The notes: generated by a model not told the origin, from the sequence alone. 33,940 nt of DNA from Microvirga sp. (GCA_029266525.1 JAQSWQ010000037.1:1-33940); one strand, 5' to 3'. Shown: positions 1 to 7,650, counted from the stretch's first letter. Translations and numbers: made by a program.

Positions 1-1
1 C

Positions 2-124
2 GCGTTCCGCTGCTTCATGGGCACCGACATCGAAGTCCTGGTTGTCGGCAACTGCTTCCTCGAGAAGGAGCGGCAGAGCCCGGCGCTGAAGCAGGACTAT
101 AAAGACCGGTTCGAGCTCGACTGA
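2..124 (+). CDS. C-terminal fragment of a NodU/CmcH-type carbamoyltransferase (5' end outside window)
   Basis: The window opens inside a reading frame that runs 40 codons to a TGA at 122-124. The visible peptide begins AFRCFMGTDIEVLVVGN and ends in KDRFELD. The CFM-G-T-[DE]-I-[ED]-VL-V-GN pattern followed by a Lys/Glu/Gln-rich stretch is what I recognise as the extreme C-terminus of NodU/CmcH/TobZ O-carbamoyltransferases, which use carbamoyl phosphate and ATP to carbamoylate sugar or antibiotic hydroxyls. Nothing of the catalytic domains is visible. The next gene starts at a GTG only 1 nt after the stop, so the two are almost certainly co-transcribed and translationally coupled. A carbamoyltransferase next to a membrane SGNH hydrolase suggests modification of a glycan or other cell-surface molecule; that is inference. 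Confidence 0.65.
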   Translation, partial: AFRCFMGTDIEVLVVGNCFLEKERQSPALKQDYKDRFELD

Positions 125-125
125 C

Positions 126-2063
126 GTGGCGGACGGCGCGACTGCATTCGACCCGCTGCTCCGGCGGAGCGACCGCCGCTCTTGGGCCGGGACCGTCCGG
201 CGCTTGGCCTGGGCGGTGATGGGGCTGTCGCTCCTTGCGGCCGGCGCGGCGGCGCTGGCGCAACGCGGCGTGGGCTGGAGCTTCGACATCCCTGCGCAGT
301 CGATCGCCGCGGCGGGTGGCCACGCCTATCGCGTCGACGTGCCTTCGTGGCTCGGCGGTTTGCTGGAAACGCCGCCGAATCGGCCGGGCGAGCTGCGCTC
401 GAACCTGCTCGTGCGCGAGGACGGTCAATACCTCGACCGGTTGCAAGCACCCGTCGAGCAGATCCGCGCGACCGGGATGGGAACCTATGGCCATTGGCCC
501 GACGGGCTCTATTTCTCGGCGACCGACAACAGCGACGTGCGATCGAACGGAAGGCAGTACCAGTTTCGTGCGAGGGTGCGCCTCGCCGACGCGTACCAGG
601 CGGCCGCGAAGCACCTGAGGAATATCGCTCTTCTGCTGGCCTTGGCCGCGGCTGCCGCCCTTGTGGCTTCCGACGCGGCCGTCAGGCGCGTGGCCGCAGG
701 CGCGGCTGCTACGCTCGTGGTCTCGGCTGCCAGGCTCGCATCGTCGTTGCGCCGTCCTCTGCTCCTTCTGGCCGCGGCAGCCGCCGTCACGTGGCTCAGC
801 CGGTTCACGAGCGGCATCGGCTTCGTTGCGCTGCTCGCGTCGGCAGGGACGGCGGGCTTGGTGGGCGTGGTCTGGGCGCTCGCCATATGCCTGCCACGGC
901 GGGGCAGGGACGCCATCGAGAGAAGGCTCGGCTCGCTTGCCTTGCTCGCCGGCTCCCTCGCGGTCGGCCTGATCGCGATCGAGGGCGGCTTGCGCCTCCT
1001 CGAGACGCTTGCGATCGAGCTGCCGTCCTGGCCCGCTCCGGCCGAGCGGCAGCAGCCCGAGCAGCCGGTCGCCGAGGAACCTCCCTACCAGGACCTCAGG
1101 ACGACCGGGAAGGACGAGGCCTTCCAATCCCTGCCGGCGGCGGTTCGCGAGCAGATCCTCGCCCGCCGCTCGGTCCTCACGATGCCGGACAGCTGGCAGA
1201 GGCGCCCCATCGTCGTGCCGGGGGCGAGGAGCGCCTATTACTGGCACGGCGTCCTTCACGTCCATGACGCGAATTTCTTCCGCCGCGCCGACCCCTTGCC
1301 GCCGCCCAATCCGGCGAAGTTCCGGATCATCGTCCTCGGCGACAGCCTCACCTACGGGGTCGGCATCGAGGAGGCCTGGACCTACCCCCGCGTCCTGGAG
1401 CGGAAGCTCTCGGGTGCGCGCGATGTCGAGGTCGTCAATCTCGGGGTTCCCGGCCACCAGAGCGAGGATATCCGGCGCGTCCTGGAGAGGTTCTACGACC
1501 ACCTGAAGCCGGACCTCGTGATCTACGGCATCTGCCACAACGATCTCCTGAACTCGGGCGAAGGGCAGAGGGACGGGCGTGGCCTCCAGCTGCCGAAGTT
1601 CCTGACCGACCGCGCACGGGTGGCGTCGGTGCTTGAGAACGGCATCAACGCCGCAGGCCGCACCCTCGGCCTGCTGCCGGATTTCCACGAGCAGATCTTC
1701 GGCAAGCTCAAGAGCTACGAACCGCGCTTTGCGAACGACCTCAAGGGAATGAACGATTTCGTCAGCGCCAGGGGCGGACGGCCGGTCATGGCGATGGTGC
1801 TCGACCAGTTCCCCGTCAGGGGCAGCCGCGGACACCGCATCACGCTCGTGGCCGAGGACGCCGCGCGCCGGGCCGGCATGGATGTGATCGAAACCGGCGA
1901 TTATTACCGCACCTATCATCGCCAGTCGTTCCCGGTGTCGACCTGGGAGGGCCACCCGGACGAGTGGGCGAACGAGATTTTCGCGCGCATGTTCGAGCGC
2001 CGCATCCTCGCCGACGGGGGGCTCGCCGAGACCGGCGCAGGCGGCGCGACGGCGAAGCGTTGA
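126..2063 (+). CDS. Membrane-anchored SGNH/GDSL-family hydrolase or acyltransferase
   Basis: A 645-residue protein from GTG at 126, coupled to the preceding gene. The N-terminal half carries a hydrophobic segment near residues 27-46, an extracytoplasmic stretch of about 110 residues, then four or five hydrophobic segments between about 165 and 292. A Pro/Gln/Glu-rich linker follows, then an SGNH domain from about residue 398. The SGNH blocks are visible: GDSLTYG (Ser407 nucleophile), LGVPG (Gly440/443), CHND (Asn472) and EGHPDEW (His610). The Asp usually three residues before the catalytic His is a Trp here (residue 607); Glu608 or another acid may substitute. Proteins of this layout commonly acylate or deacylate surface glycans. 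The substrate is unknown; the link to the carbamoyltransferase is the best clue. Confidence 0.8.
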   Translation: MADGATAFDPLLRRSDRRSWAGTVRRLAWAVMGLSLLAAGAAALAQRGVGWSFDIPAQSIAAAGGHAYRVDVPSWLGGLLETPPNRPGELRSNLLVREDGQYLDRLQAPVEQIRATGMGTYGHWPDGLYFSATDNSDVRSNGRQYQFRARVRLADAYQAAAKHLRNIALLLALAAAAALVASDAAVRRVAAGAAATLVVSAARLASSLRRPLLLLAAAAAVTWLSRFTSGIGFVALLASAGTAGLVGVVWALAICLPRRGRDAIERRLGSLALLAGSLAVGLIAIEGGLRLLETLAIELPSWPAPAERQQPEQPVAEEPPYQDLRTTGKDEAFQSLPAAVREQILARRSVLTMPDSWQRRPIVVPGARSAYYWHGVLHVHDANFFRRADPLPPPNPAKFRIIVLGDSLTYGVGIEEAWTYPRVLERKLSGARDVEVVNLGVPGHQSEDIRRVLERFYDHLKPDLVIYGICHNDLLNSGEGQRDGRGLQLPKFLTDRARVASVLENGINAAGRTLGLLPDFHEQIFGKLKSYEPRFANDLKGMNDFVSARGGRPVMAMVLDQFPVRGSRGHRITLVAEDAARRAGMDVIETGDYYRTYHRQSFPVSTWEGHPDEWANEIFARMFERRILADGGLAETGAGGATAKR

Positions 2064-2157
2064 TCGCCGGCAGCACGCCGTCCTCACACCTGCGGCGGTA
2101 TGAATGCCCGTAGCGATGGGCTAGGGAGCCCGCCATCGGCAATGGGGGCCAAGGCGG

Positions 2158-2973
2158 ATGGAGCTCGACTTTCAAGGACGGGTCGCGCTCGTCACCGGCG
2201 GCGCAAGCGGGCTTGGGCGCGCGGCTGCAGCGCGCCTTGTCCGCGACAACGCCCGCGTGGTCCTCGCCGACCGTGACGAGCCCCCGCTGAAGGCCGCCGC
2301 CGCGGAGCTCTCCGCGATGCCGATCGTTCTCGACGTCACCGACAGGGCCGGCTGGGCGCGCGCGGTCGATCGGATCGAAGCCGAGCACGGCCCGATCGAG
2401 GTGCTGGTGACGGCGGCCGGCGTGCTCGAACCGCCGCGCCCGCCCGAGCGGATCACCGAGCAGGCTTGGGAGAAGACGTTCGCGGTCAATCTCGACGGCA
2501 CCCGCTTCGGCTGCCAAGCGGTCGGGACGCGGATGGCCGAGCGGGGCAGGGGCAGCATCGTCACGGTCGGCTCGATCGCGGCCGCCGAACCCGGGCCGCT
2601 CGTCATCTATGGTCCGGCCAAGGCCGCGGTCACGGCGCTGACGCAGGCGCTCGCCGGTGCGTGGGGGCGCCGCGGAGTGCGCGTGAACGCGGTCGCGCCC
2701 GGCTACGTCCGGACGCCCGGGCTCGAACGAGGCCTGTCCTTCGGTTTCGTCGACGAGGCGAAGCTCGCCGCCTCGACCGCGCTTGGCCGTCTCACCACCG
2801 CAGACGAGGTCGCGGACGCCATCGCCTTCCTTGCTTCCGATGCCGCCGCCGCGATCACCGGCATCGTCCTGCCGGTGGATGCCGGGCACCTGCTTGCCGG
2901 CGGCTGGGCTCCTCACGGCGGCTTCGGCGAGGCTACGCCGCCCCCCGCACCTCCTCCGCGACGGGGCCGTTGA
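2158..2973 (+). CDS. Short-chain dehydrogenase/reductase (SDR, classical type)
   Basis: A 271-residue NAD(P)-dependent oxidoreductase of the FabG-like classical SDR family. The Rossmann motif TGGASGLG is at residues 13-20, ADRD (about 38-41) follows the second strand and suggests NAD(H) preference, TAAGV stands for the usual NNAG, and the catalytic set is Ser139, Tyr151 and Lys155 (YGPAK). The NAVAPGYVRTPG segment after it is typical of the family. A purine-rich AAGGCGG precedes the ATG. The last about 15 residues are Pro/Arg-rich and run beyond the usual SDR end; the 3' end overlaps the convergent acyltransferase gene by 41 nt. It is separated from the SGNH gene by 94 nt, so it may or may not share its operon. 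The substrate cannot be predicted. Confidence 0.9.
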   Translation: MELDFQGRVALVTGGASGLGRAAAARLVRDNARVVLADRDEPPLKAAAAELSAMPIVLDVTDRAGWARAVDRIEAEHGPIEVLVTAAGVLEPPRPPERITEQAWEKTFAVNLDGTRFGCQAVGTRMAERGRGSIVTVGSIAAAEPGPLVIYGPAKAAVTALTQALAGAWGRRGVRVNAVAPGYVRTPGLERGLSFGFVDEAKLAASTALGRLTTADEVADAIAFLASDAAAAITGIVLPVDAGHLLAGGWAPHGGFGEATPPPAPPPRRGR

Positions 2974-3673
2974 GGATCTCCTCGAACCGGTCGAGCGCGC
3001 GCGCGACGGTCGCGCCGTCCATGACCCGATGATCGTAGAGGATGCGCACGTTGACCTGCCCCTCCGGGTCGATCGGGCCGTAGTTCAGGAGCGTCGTCAA
3101 CGGTGTGAGCGGGTTGAACGATTCGGCGCCGAGCGCCGAATAGACGGACAGGTGAAAGGTCCCGAAGAAGATCGCGCGCTGGCGCCCGAGATTGAGCGCG
3201 AGCCACATCATGAGGCGGCGGATGGGCATCGGCACGCGAGCCATGTTGAGCGCCCGCCTGAACTCCCGCACCTCCATCACGGGCAGCGACTGGGCCTCGC
3301 GAATCAAGGCCGCGAGCTCGGCGATGGAGCGCCGTCCCGGCGCCTTGGTCCGCGTCTGCAGCACCGCCCGCTCGCCGGCGATCTCGCGCTCGTGGGCGAT
3401 CGCCGCGACGCTCTCCGGGTACTCGTAGAGATGCGGCCAGGGCAGCTTGACATAGGCGCGCCGGAACTCGGGCGTCTCCTGGGCGAGCAGCGCGTAGCCC
3501 TTGACGAAGATCGCCGTCCAAGGCGGGCGCTCATCGAGGGCGCGCCTCGCCGCGACCAGCGGCGCGAGGTTCATGCGGCGCTGCACCGTCACGCGCGGCA
3601 CGCCGATCGAGAAATGCATCAGGTCGCCGACGAGCCGTCGCGGTCGGGAAAGCGGGACGGACCGGCCTCGCAT
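2933..3673 (-). CDS. Stand-alone 2-oxoacid dehydrogenase E2-like acyltransferase
   Basis: A 246-residue protein resembling only the catalytic (CoA acyltransferase) domain of dihydrolipoamide acyltransferases. The signature HxxxDG is present near the C-terminus as HRVMDG (His215, Asp219), followed by an amphipathic helix ending in a typical FEEILNG. There is no lipoyl domain, no E1/E3-binding domain and no flexible linker, and no E1 or E3 genes nearby, so it is unlikely to be part of a normal 2-oxoacid dehydrogenase complex. The ATG at 3673 has GAGG eight bases upstream. It lies 18 nt downstream of the methyltransferase-like gene at 3692-4273, clearly in one transcript. Possible role: transfer of an acyl group from CoA to an unknown acceptor (inference). 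Confidence 0.75.
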   Translation of the reverse strand: MRGRSVPLSRPRRLVGDLMHFSIGVPRVTVQRRMNLAPLVAARRALDERPPWTAIFVKGYALLAQETPEFRRAYVKLPWPHLYEYPESVAAIAHEREIAGERAVLQTRTKAPGRRSIAELAALIREAQSLPVMEVREFRRALNMARVPMPIRRLMMWLALNLGRQRAIFFGTFHLSVYSALGAESFNPLTPLTTLLNYGPIDPEGQVNVRILYDHRVMDGATVARALDRFEEILNGPVAEEVRGAA

Positions 3674-3691
3674 CTCGAAGTCCTCAGGCGG

Positions 3692-4273
3692 TCAGTGCAG
3701 GTGGGGGATGATCCGCTTGGTTCGTGCCATGTAGGCTCGATACTCGTCTCCGAAGGTTTCGAGCATCATGCGCTCCTCGTGGCCGACGCGCAGGAAGTAG
3801 AGCACGCCGAAGCCGACGAGACCCGCCAATCCCGCGACCCAGTTGGGCAGGAGAAGCGCCTGGCCGAGCGCCATCAGCCAGAACGAGCTGTACATCGGGT
3901 GCCGGATCAATCCGTAGATGCCGTTCGAGACCAGCCGGTGCTGATCGCGGATCTCGAGCGTGATCGACCAATTGCGGCCGAGATCCTTGTGCGAGCGATG
4001 GAACAGCCAAAGCGCCGCGGCATAAACGATCGTCCCGAGGACGACGGCCCAGGGGCGAGCAGCGTAATCGGCGGCGCGGGGGAAGCCGGTCGCGACATAG
4101 ATCGCCGGCGCCACGCCGAGCCCGAGCGTCCCTGCGGCAAGCCCGATGCGTTCGGCGGTCGAGCGCGCACCGGCGACGACCCGCACGCGCTTTGCCTTGC
4201 GCTCGAAGGGGTAGCGGATCAGGTACCAGGCGACGATCCCGGCGACCCAGACCATCTTGCCGAAGAGATCCAT
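3692..4273 (-). CDS. Isoprenylcysteine carboxyl methyltransferase-like (ICMT/PEMT superfamily) membrane protein
   Basis: A 193-residue integral membrane protein with about five hydrophobic segments. The C-terminal half has the ICMT/phospholipid methyltransferase hallmarks: a glycine-containing SNGIYGLIRHPMY motif with the Arg-His-Pro-x-Tyr SAM-binding signature, then a Glu-Glu pair, a Phe-Gly-x-Glu-Tyr-x-x-Tyr segment and a final Ile-Pro-His near the end. I place the start at the ATG at 4273 because AGGGA precedes it; the frame extends 24 codons upstream but those codons are Arg/Ala/Ser-rich and lack a ribosome site. Bacterial members act on various substrates and rarely on prenyl-cysteine, so the acceptor is unknown. 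It precedes the E2-like acyltransferase by 18 nt. Confidence 0.8.
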   Translation of the reverse strand: MDLFGKMVWVAGIVAWYLIRYPFERKAKRVRVVAGARSTAERIGLAAGTLGLGVAPAIYVATGFPRAADYAARPWAVVLGTIVYAAALWLFHRSHKDLGRNWSITLEIRDQHRLVSNGIYGLIRHPMYSSFWLMALGQALLLPNWVAGLAGLVGFGVLYFLRVGHEERMMLETFGDEYRAYMARTKRIIPHLH

Positions 4274-4365
4274 CGATTCCCTAGCCGAGCAGGCGCTCGC
4301 CGATCCGTCGGAACCTGCCGGACGGCGCGGCAGGGCGCCCGCCAAGGACGCGCCCGACCGACGAA

Positions 4366-4386
4366 CGCCCGGGGATCGCCCGGGCG
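4366..4386 (-). terminator. GC-rich hairpin after the 4409-5164 gene, possible weak terminator
   Basis: An 8-bp perfect stem (CGCCCGGG / CCCGGGCG) closes a 5-base loop 22 nt downstream of the stop of the minus-strand gene that ends at 4409. There is no run of U after it, so it may be an mRNA 3' stabiliser or a factor-dependent stop rather than an intrinsic terminator. Confidence 0.35.
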
Positions 4387-4408
4387 CAGGCCTCGGAAGC
4401 GCTCCGAA

Positions 4409-5164
4409 TCAACGCACCGGATAGCGGTCGTCGCCCTCCGACGAATAGGCGGCTGCGGGCGCCGCGACGGCCGGCCCACCGGAGGCCGCCTTCTCGGCCG
4501 CCCAGCTCTCCGGAGGCCGCTCCAGCCCCCCGTTCATTTCCTTGATGCCGTTCACGAATTCTTGCGGGCGGAGCCAGTGATGGGGCGTTTTCAGGCCCAT
4601 GAACTGGGCGATCTCGCCGGTCCAGAGATTGCAGTTGTAGAGCGCCGCGTGCCACAGGGGTGAATTCGCCTGCTTGTAGCGGATATGGGCCAGAACGCGC
4701 TTGTACTCCGCCTCGGTCAGCTCGATGCGGTAGCGCGCCGAGGCGTACTCGTCCTCGAGATCGCCGTCGCTCGGTCCGGTCTCGGCCGGCACGAAAACGG
4801 CATGCCCGATGGTCCAGAGCTCCGGGCCGTCGCCCTTCGGGTGGAGCCCCGCGACCTCCTTGGTCGCGATCTCGCCGCGCGCGTTGAGCCGGCCGAACAT
4901 CACGAAGGTGTGGCCGTAGCTGAGGGCGTAGCGGGAGCGGAACTCGATGTAATAGCGGCCGCCGGCGTGCTGCGCGGTCCTGCGCGTCGCCGGTTTCGCG
5001 GCTTTCGGCCGAGGCGCCGGCTTCTGCGGCTGCGCGCTCGCTTCGCGCGGAGCGGCGGCTTCCTGCGCCTTGACGGGCGCGGGCTGCAGGCCAAGCGACA
5101 GCACAAGGGCACACAGGCTGATGAGGAGCCCGGCGCCTCGCCTCATTCTCACACTCTTGTGCAC
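4409..5164 (-). CDS. Exported protein of unknown function with a possible permuted papain-like (NlpC/LRAT-type) core
   Basis: A 251-residue protein. Residues 1-34 form a Sec signal peptide (Arg-rich start, Leu-rich core, likely cleavage after Ala33 or Gln34). Residues 35-68 are a Pro/Ala/Lys/Gln linker, then a compact domain to about 205, then a low-complexity tail. Within the domain, a small aromatic strand leads into SYGHTFVMFG (His85), and later LYNCNLWTGEIA contains Cys178. A His on an early strand and a Cys at the start of a helix after an Asn is the order seen in circularly permuted NlpC/P60 (LRAT-like) enzymes; this is inference, not a confident family match. GTG at 5164 has GGGAG upstream; the ATG at 5146 is an alternative start. 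No partner gene is evident. Confidence 0.7.
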   Translation of the reverse strand: MHKSVRMRRGAGLLISLCALVLSLGLQPAPVKAQEAAAPREASAQPQKPAPRPKAAKPATRRTAQHAGGRYYIEFRSRYALSYGHTFVMFGRLNARGEIATKEVAGLHPKGDGPELWTIGHAVFVPAETGPSDGDLEDEYASARYRIELTEAEYKRVLAHIRYKQANSPLWHAALYNCNLWTGEIAQFMGLKTPHHWLRPQEFVNGIKEMNGGLERPPESWAAEKAASGGPAVAAPAAAYSSEGDDRYPVR

Positions 5165-5216
5165 TTTCCGCTCCCGAGCGTCGGGTTCCGGGTGGCCCTC
5201 GGAGGGGCTGAACGGA

Positions 5217-5243
5217 AAAGGGCCGGCTTTCGGCCGGCCCTTT
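5217..5243 (-). terminator. Rho-independent terminator of the small lipoprotein gene
   Basis: An 11-bp GC-rich perfect stem (AAAGGGCCGGC and its complement) with a 5-base loop. It starts 16 nt after the stop codon of the small gene at 5259-5381, and on the minus strand the descending arm ends in CCCTTTT, a short U tract. The opposite strand also ends in CCCTTT, so it could act in both directions. Confidence 0.8.
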
Positions 5244-5258
5244 CCCGATCGGGCCGTC

Positions 5259-5381
5259 TTAGCCCTTCGTCACGATCGGCGCGGCGACCGGCGGGGGGGC
5301 CTTGCCCTTACCCTTGCCGACGGCGCAAGCGCCAACGCTGAGCAGCGCGATGGACGCCGCGACCACGAGATACTTCTTCAT
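5259..5381 (-). CDS. Small lipoprotein, 40 residues
   Basis: A 40-codon gene. The N-terminus MKKYLVVAASIALLSVGAC is a short basic region, a hydrophobic core and a lipobox (V-G-A-C, Cys19), so the mature peptide would be only about 22 residues: CAVGKGKGKAPPPVAAPIVT plus a last Lys-Gly. The Gly-Lys repeat and the Pro/Ala stretch resemble many tiny alphaproteobacterial outer-membrane-anchored lipoproteins of unknown role. A GGGGG run lies about 10 bases before the ATG at 5381, and a strong terminator follows the TAA, which together argue that this is a real single-gene transcription unit. It is not similar to anything I can name. Confidence 0.75.
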   Translation of the reverse strand: MKKYLVVAASIALLSVGACAVGKGKGKAPPPVAAPIVTKG

Positions 5382-5576
5382 TGGGAGACCCCCTTTTATT
5401 CAGTTTGCGGGACCGTGTCTTGCCGTTGCCTCGTTGGAAATCACCATCGATCGGCGCGACGCAAAACTACATGGCGAGGTGGGGCCCGCTCTAGTGCTCA
5501 AAAGCCACACCCATCGCCCGAGTGCCACAGCGTAAGGGGCGGGTGGCTCGAATCCTTCGAAATGGCCGGATCGCGG

Positions 5577-6452
5577 TCAGATCCTGTAGCGGCGCTGCAC
5601 CATGAGGTTCGCCGCCGCGGTCAGAATCAGGGTCGCGATCATCAGGATGAAGGCGATGGCGCCTCCGAACGGCCAGTTGTTCTGCTGGACGAACTGGCTG
5701 TAGACGAGCGGCCCCATCATCTGGAAGCGGGGTCCGCCGAGCAGCACCGGGGTGGCATAGGCGTTCATCGCCAGGATGAAGGTCAGGATCGTGCCGGCCA
5801 GGATGCCGGGCATGGCGAGGGGAAACAGCACCCGGCGCGCCATGCGCCATGGGTTGGCGCCGAGGCTGAAGGCCGCCTCCTCGACCGACCGGTCGATCCC
5901 TTCGATCACGCTCTGCAGGGTGAGCACCATGAAGGGCAGGTTGACCGCGGTGATGCCGATGATCACGGCCGTCTCGGTGAACATGATCTCGAGGGGCTGC
6001 GGGATCGCACCCGTCCCCATCAGGCTCGCATTGAGGAGCCCGCGGTTGCCGAAGGCGACCATCCAGCCCGCCGCCCTCACCGCGTTGCCGACGAACAGCG
6101 GCAGCACGACCAGCATGATCAGGAGGTTCTTGCGGCGGGTGCGCGTGCGGGCGAGGACGTAGGCGAGGGGAAAGCCCATCAGGAGGCAGATCGCCGTCGT
6201 CGCGAAGGCGACGCGCACCGTCCGCCACAGCACGCCCGTGTAATAGGCGTCGGTGAAGAACTTGACGTAGTTCTCGAGCGTCAGCGCGTCGACCATGAAC
6301 CGGCCGGGGACGAACTGGTTCAGGCTGTAGCGGAACAGGATCGCGAGCGGCACCAGAATGCCGATCGCGACGTAGATCGTGGCCGGCCCGACGAGGCCGG
6401 CCGCTCCGAAGCGCTGGTTCGAGCGCCCCTCGACCGCCGCTACGCTCCTCAT
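5577..6452 (-). CDS. Polyamine-type ABC transporter permease (PotB family)
   Basis: A 291-residue inner-membrane protein with six hydrophobic segments. The cytoplasmic EAA loop that docks to the ATPase is visible as EEAAFSLGANPWRMARRVLFP near residue 205. The shape and the opening (short cytoplasmic lead, first membrane span, a periplasmic stretch with TLENYVKFF) match PotB/PotH permeases of spermidine/putrescine-type importers. It is the last gene of the amidohydrolase-permease-ATPase-binding protein operon; the 136-nt gap before it is filled by a palindromic repeat. Unusually, the ATG at 6452 lies within the end of that repeat and has no evident ribosome site, and no other in-frame start occurs before the first membrane span. 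Confidence 0.88.
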   Translation of the reverse strand: MRSVAAVEGRSNQRFGAAGLVGPATIYVAIGILVPLAILFRYSLNQFVPGRFMVDALTLENYVKFFTDAYYTGVLWRTVRVAFATTAICLLMGFPLAYVLARTRTRRKNLLIMLVVLPLFVGNAVRAAGWMVAFGNRGLLNASLMGTGAIPQPLEIMFTETAVIIGITAVNLPFMVLTLQSVIEGIDRSVEEAAFSLGANPWRMARRVLFPLAMPGILAGTILTFILAMNAYATPVLLGGPRFQMMGPLVYSQFVQQNNWPFGGAIAFILMIATLILTAAANLMVQRRYRI

Positions 6453-6566
6453 GCTGAGGTGCTGCCGCGAAGCGGCAGCCTCGAAGCACGCACGGCGCCC
6501 GGCGCTGCGGTGGCGTGATGCGTCCTTCGAGGTTCAGCGCTGCGCGCTTCGCACCTCAGGATGAGG
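6447..6566. repeat. REP-like palindromic element between binding-protein and permease genes
   Basis: A 120-bp element bounded by inverted ends CCTCATGCTGAGGTGC (6447-6462) and GCACCTCAGGATGAGG (6551-6566), which pair at 15 of 16 positions. Inside are a perfect small palindrome GCTGCCGCGAAGCGGCAGC (6461-6479) and the inverted pair CCTCGAAG / CTTCGAGG. The layout and wording (CCTCA-CTGAGGTGC, CTTCGAGG) are those of repeats common in rhizobial genomes. The left end contains the start codon of the downstream permease gene. It is unrelated in sequence to the GGGGAGAGG family elsewhere in this window. Confidence 0.85.
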
Positions 6567-6588
6567 AAGCCTGCGCCGACCAACTTCG

Positions 6589-7650
6589 TCAGGCCTTGAA
6601 GACCTTGTCCCACCACTCCTTCAGCGCCTGGTCGTTCTTGGCGATGTAGCCGTAGTCGAGGTCGACGAGGCGCTTCTGCTCCTCGGCGGTGAAGCCGATG
6701 CGCTTCTGCAGGTCGGGCGCGACGGTCGCGCCGGTCACCGTCGGGTTGTAGCCCATGTCGATCGCGAAGTTCTCCTGCGCGCCCTTGTCGAGCATGGCGT
6801 TCATGTAGGCGTAGGCGCCCTCCTTGTTGGGCGCGTTTTTCGGGATGGCAAAGCCCGAGACGTACATCGGAAGGCCTTCGGCGGGCGCGACCGATTCGAC
6901 GCTGATGCCGGCGTTCTGCCACTGCACCACGCGCGCCTTCCACATCACGCCGATGCCGATCTCCTCGTTCTTGAGGGCCTGGGCGAAGGCCTCGTTGGTC
7001 GGGTAGACGCGAACGCCGGCCTTCTTCGCCTCGAGCAGCAGCGCCTTGCCGGGCTCGAAGTCCGAAACCTTGCCGCCAGCCGCGAGCGCCGCCGCCGCCA
7101 TCACGTACTGGTACTGGATGTCGATGATGCCGTGCTTGTTGCCGTGCTTCGGGTCGAAGACGTCCTTGAAGCTCGTCGGCGCCGGGTTGATCAGCTTCGG
7201 GTTGTAGACCGCGACCTTGCCGGAATAGATGTGCCCGACGCCGTAGGGATACTTCATCTGCGGCAGGAGATTCGCGGCGTTGGGAAGCTTCCCATAGTCG
7301 ATCTGCTCGATGACGCCGGCCTCGTTCATCTCGTACATGTTGGCGGCCGAGAGGCCCTGGATGTCGCTCGTGCCCCGAGGCAGGCGTCTCTCGGCGAGCA
7401 TCTTGGCCCGGCGCGGGGCGTCACCGGCCTGGTCCTGGACGACCTCGTAGCCCTTGGGCTTGAGGAGCGGATCCTCGATGTTCTTGGCGAGGAGCCGGGC
7501 ATAGTCGCCGCCCCAGGTGCCGACCACCACCCGTCCGCCGCCCTGGGCAAAAGCGCGTTCCGCACCCAAAGGCAGCCCGGCCGCGCCGGCCGCGAGGCCG
7601 AAGGCTTTCAGCGCCTCGCGCCGGCTCAGGCTCCAATCACGCTTCGACAT
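6589..7650 (-). CDS. Periplasmic polyamine-type substrate-binding protein (PotD/PotF family), Tat-exported
   Basis: A 353-residue protein starting at ATG 7650. The N-terminus carries a twin-arginine signal, SRREALKAFGLAAGAAGLP, ending in AFAQ, so it should be exported folded. The mature part begins VVVGTWGGDYARLL, the usual first strand of spermidine/putrescine-type (family 1) binding proteins, and the whole length fits the family. The start overlaps the 3' end of the ATPase gene by 14 nt, showing co-translation within the operon. The real ligand may differ from polyamines, since the operon also includes an amidohydrolase; an amide or modified amine substrate is a reasonable guess. Confidence 0.88.
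   Translation of the reverse strand: MSKRDWSLSRREALKAFGLAAGAAGLPLGAERAFAQGGGRVVVGTWGGDYARLLAKNIEDPLLKPKGYEVVQDQAGDAPRRAKMLAERRLPRGTSDIQGLSAANMYEMNEAGVIEQIDYGKLPNAANLLPQMKYPYGVGHIYSGKVAVYNPKLINPAPTSFKDVFDPKHGNKHGIIDIQYQYVMAAAALAAGGKVSDFEPGKALLLEAKKAGVRVYPTNEAFAQALKNEEIGIGVMWKARVVQWQNAGISVESVAPAEGLPMYVSGFAIPKNAPNKEGAYAYMNAMLDKGAQENFAIDMGYNPTVTGATVAPDLQKRIGFTAEEQKRLVDLDYGYIAKNDQALKEWWDKVFKA

Noticed and set aside
15-2087. A 690-codon open frame on the minus strand opposite the SGNH gene, and similar long antisense frames elsewhere
   Set aside because: Arg/Ala/Pro/Gly-rich translations without motifs, lying opposite genes with clear motifs; a normal effect of high G+C content.
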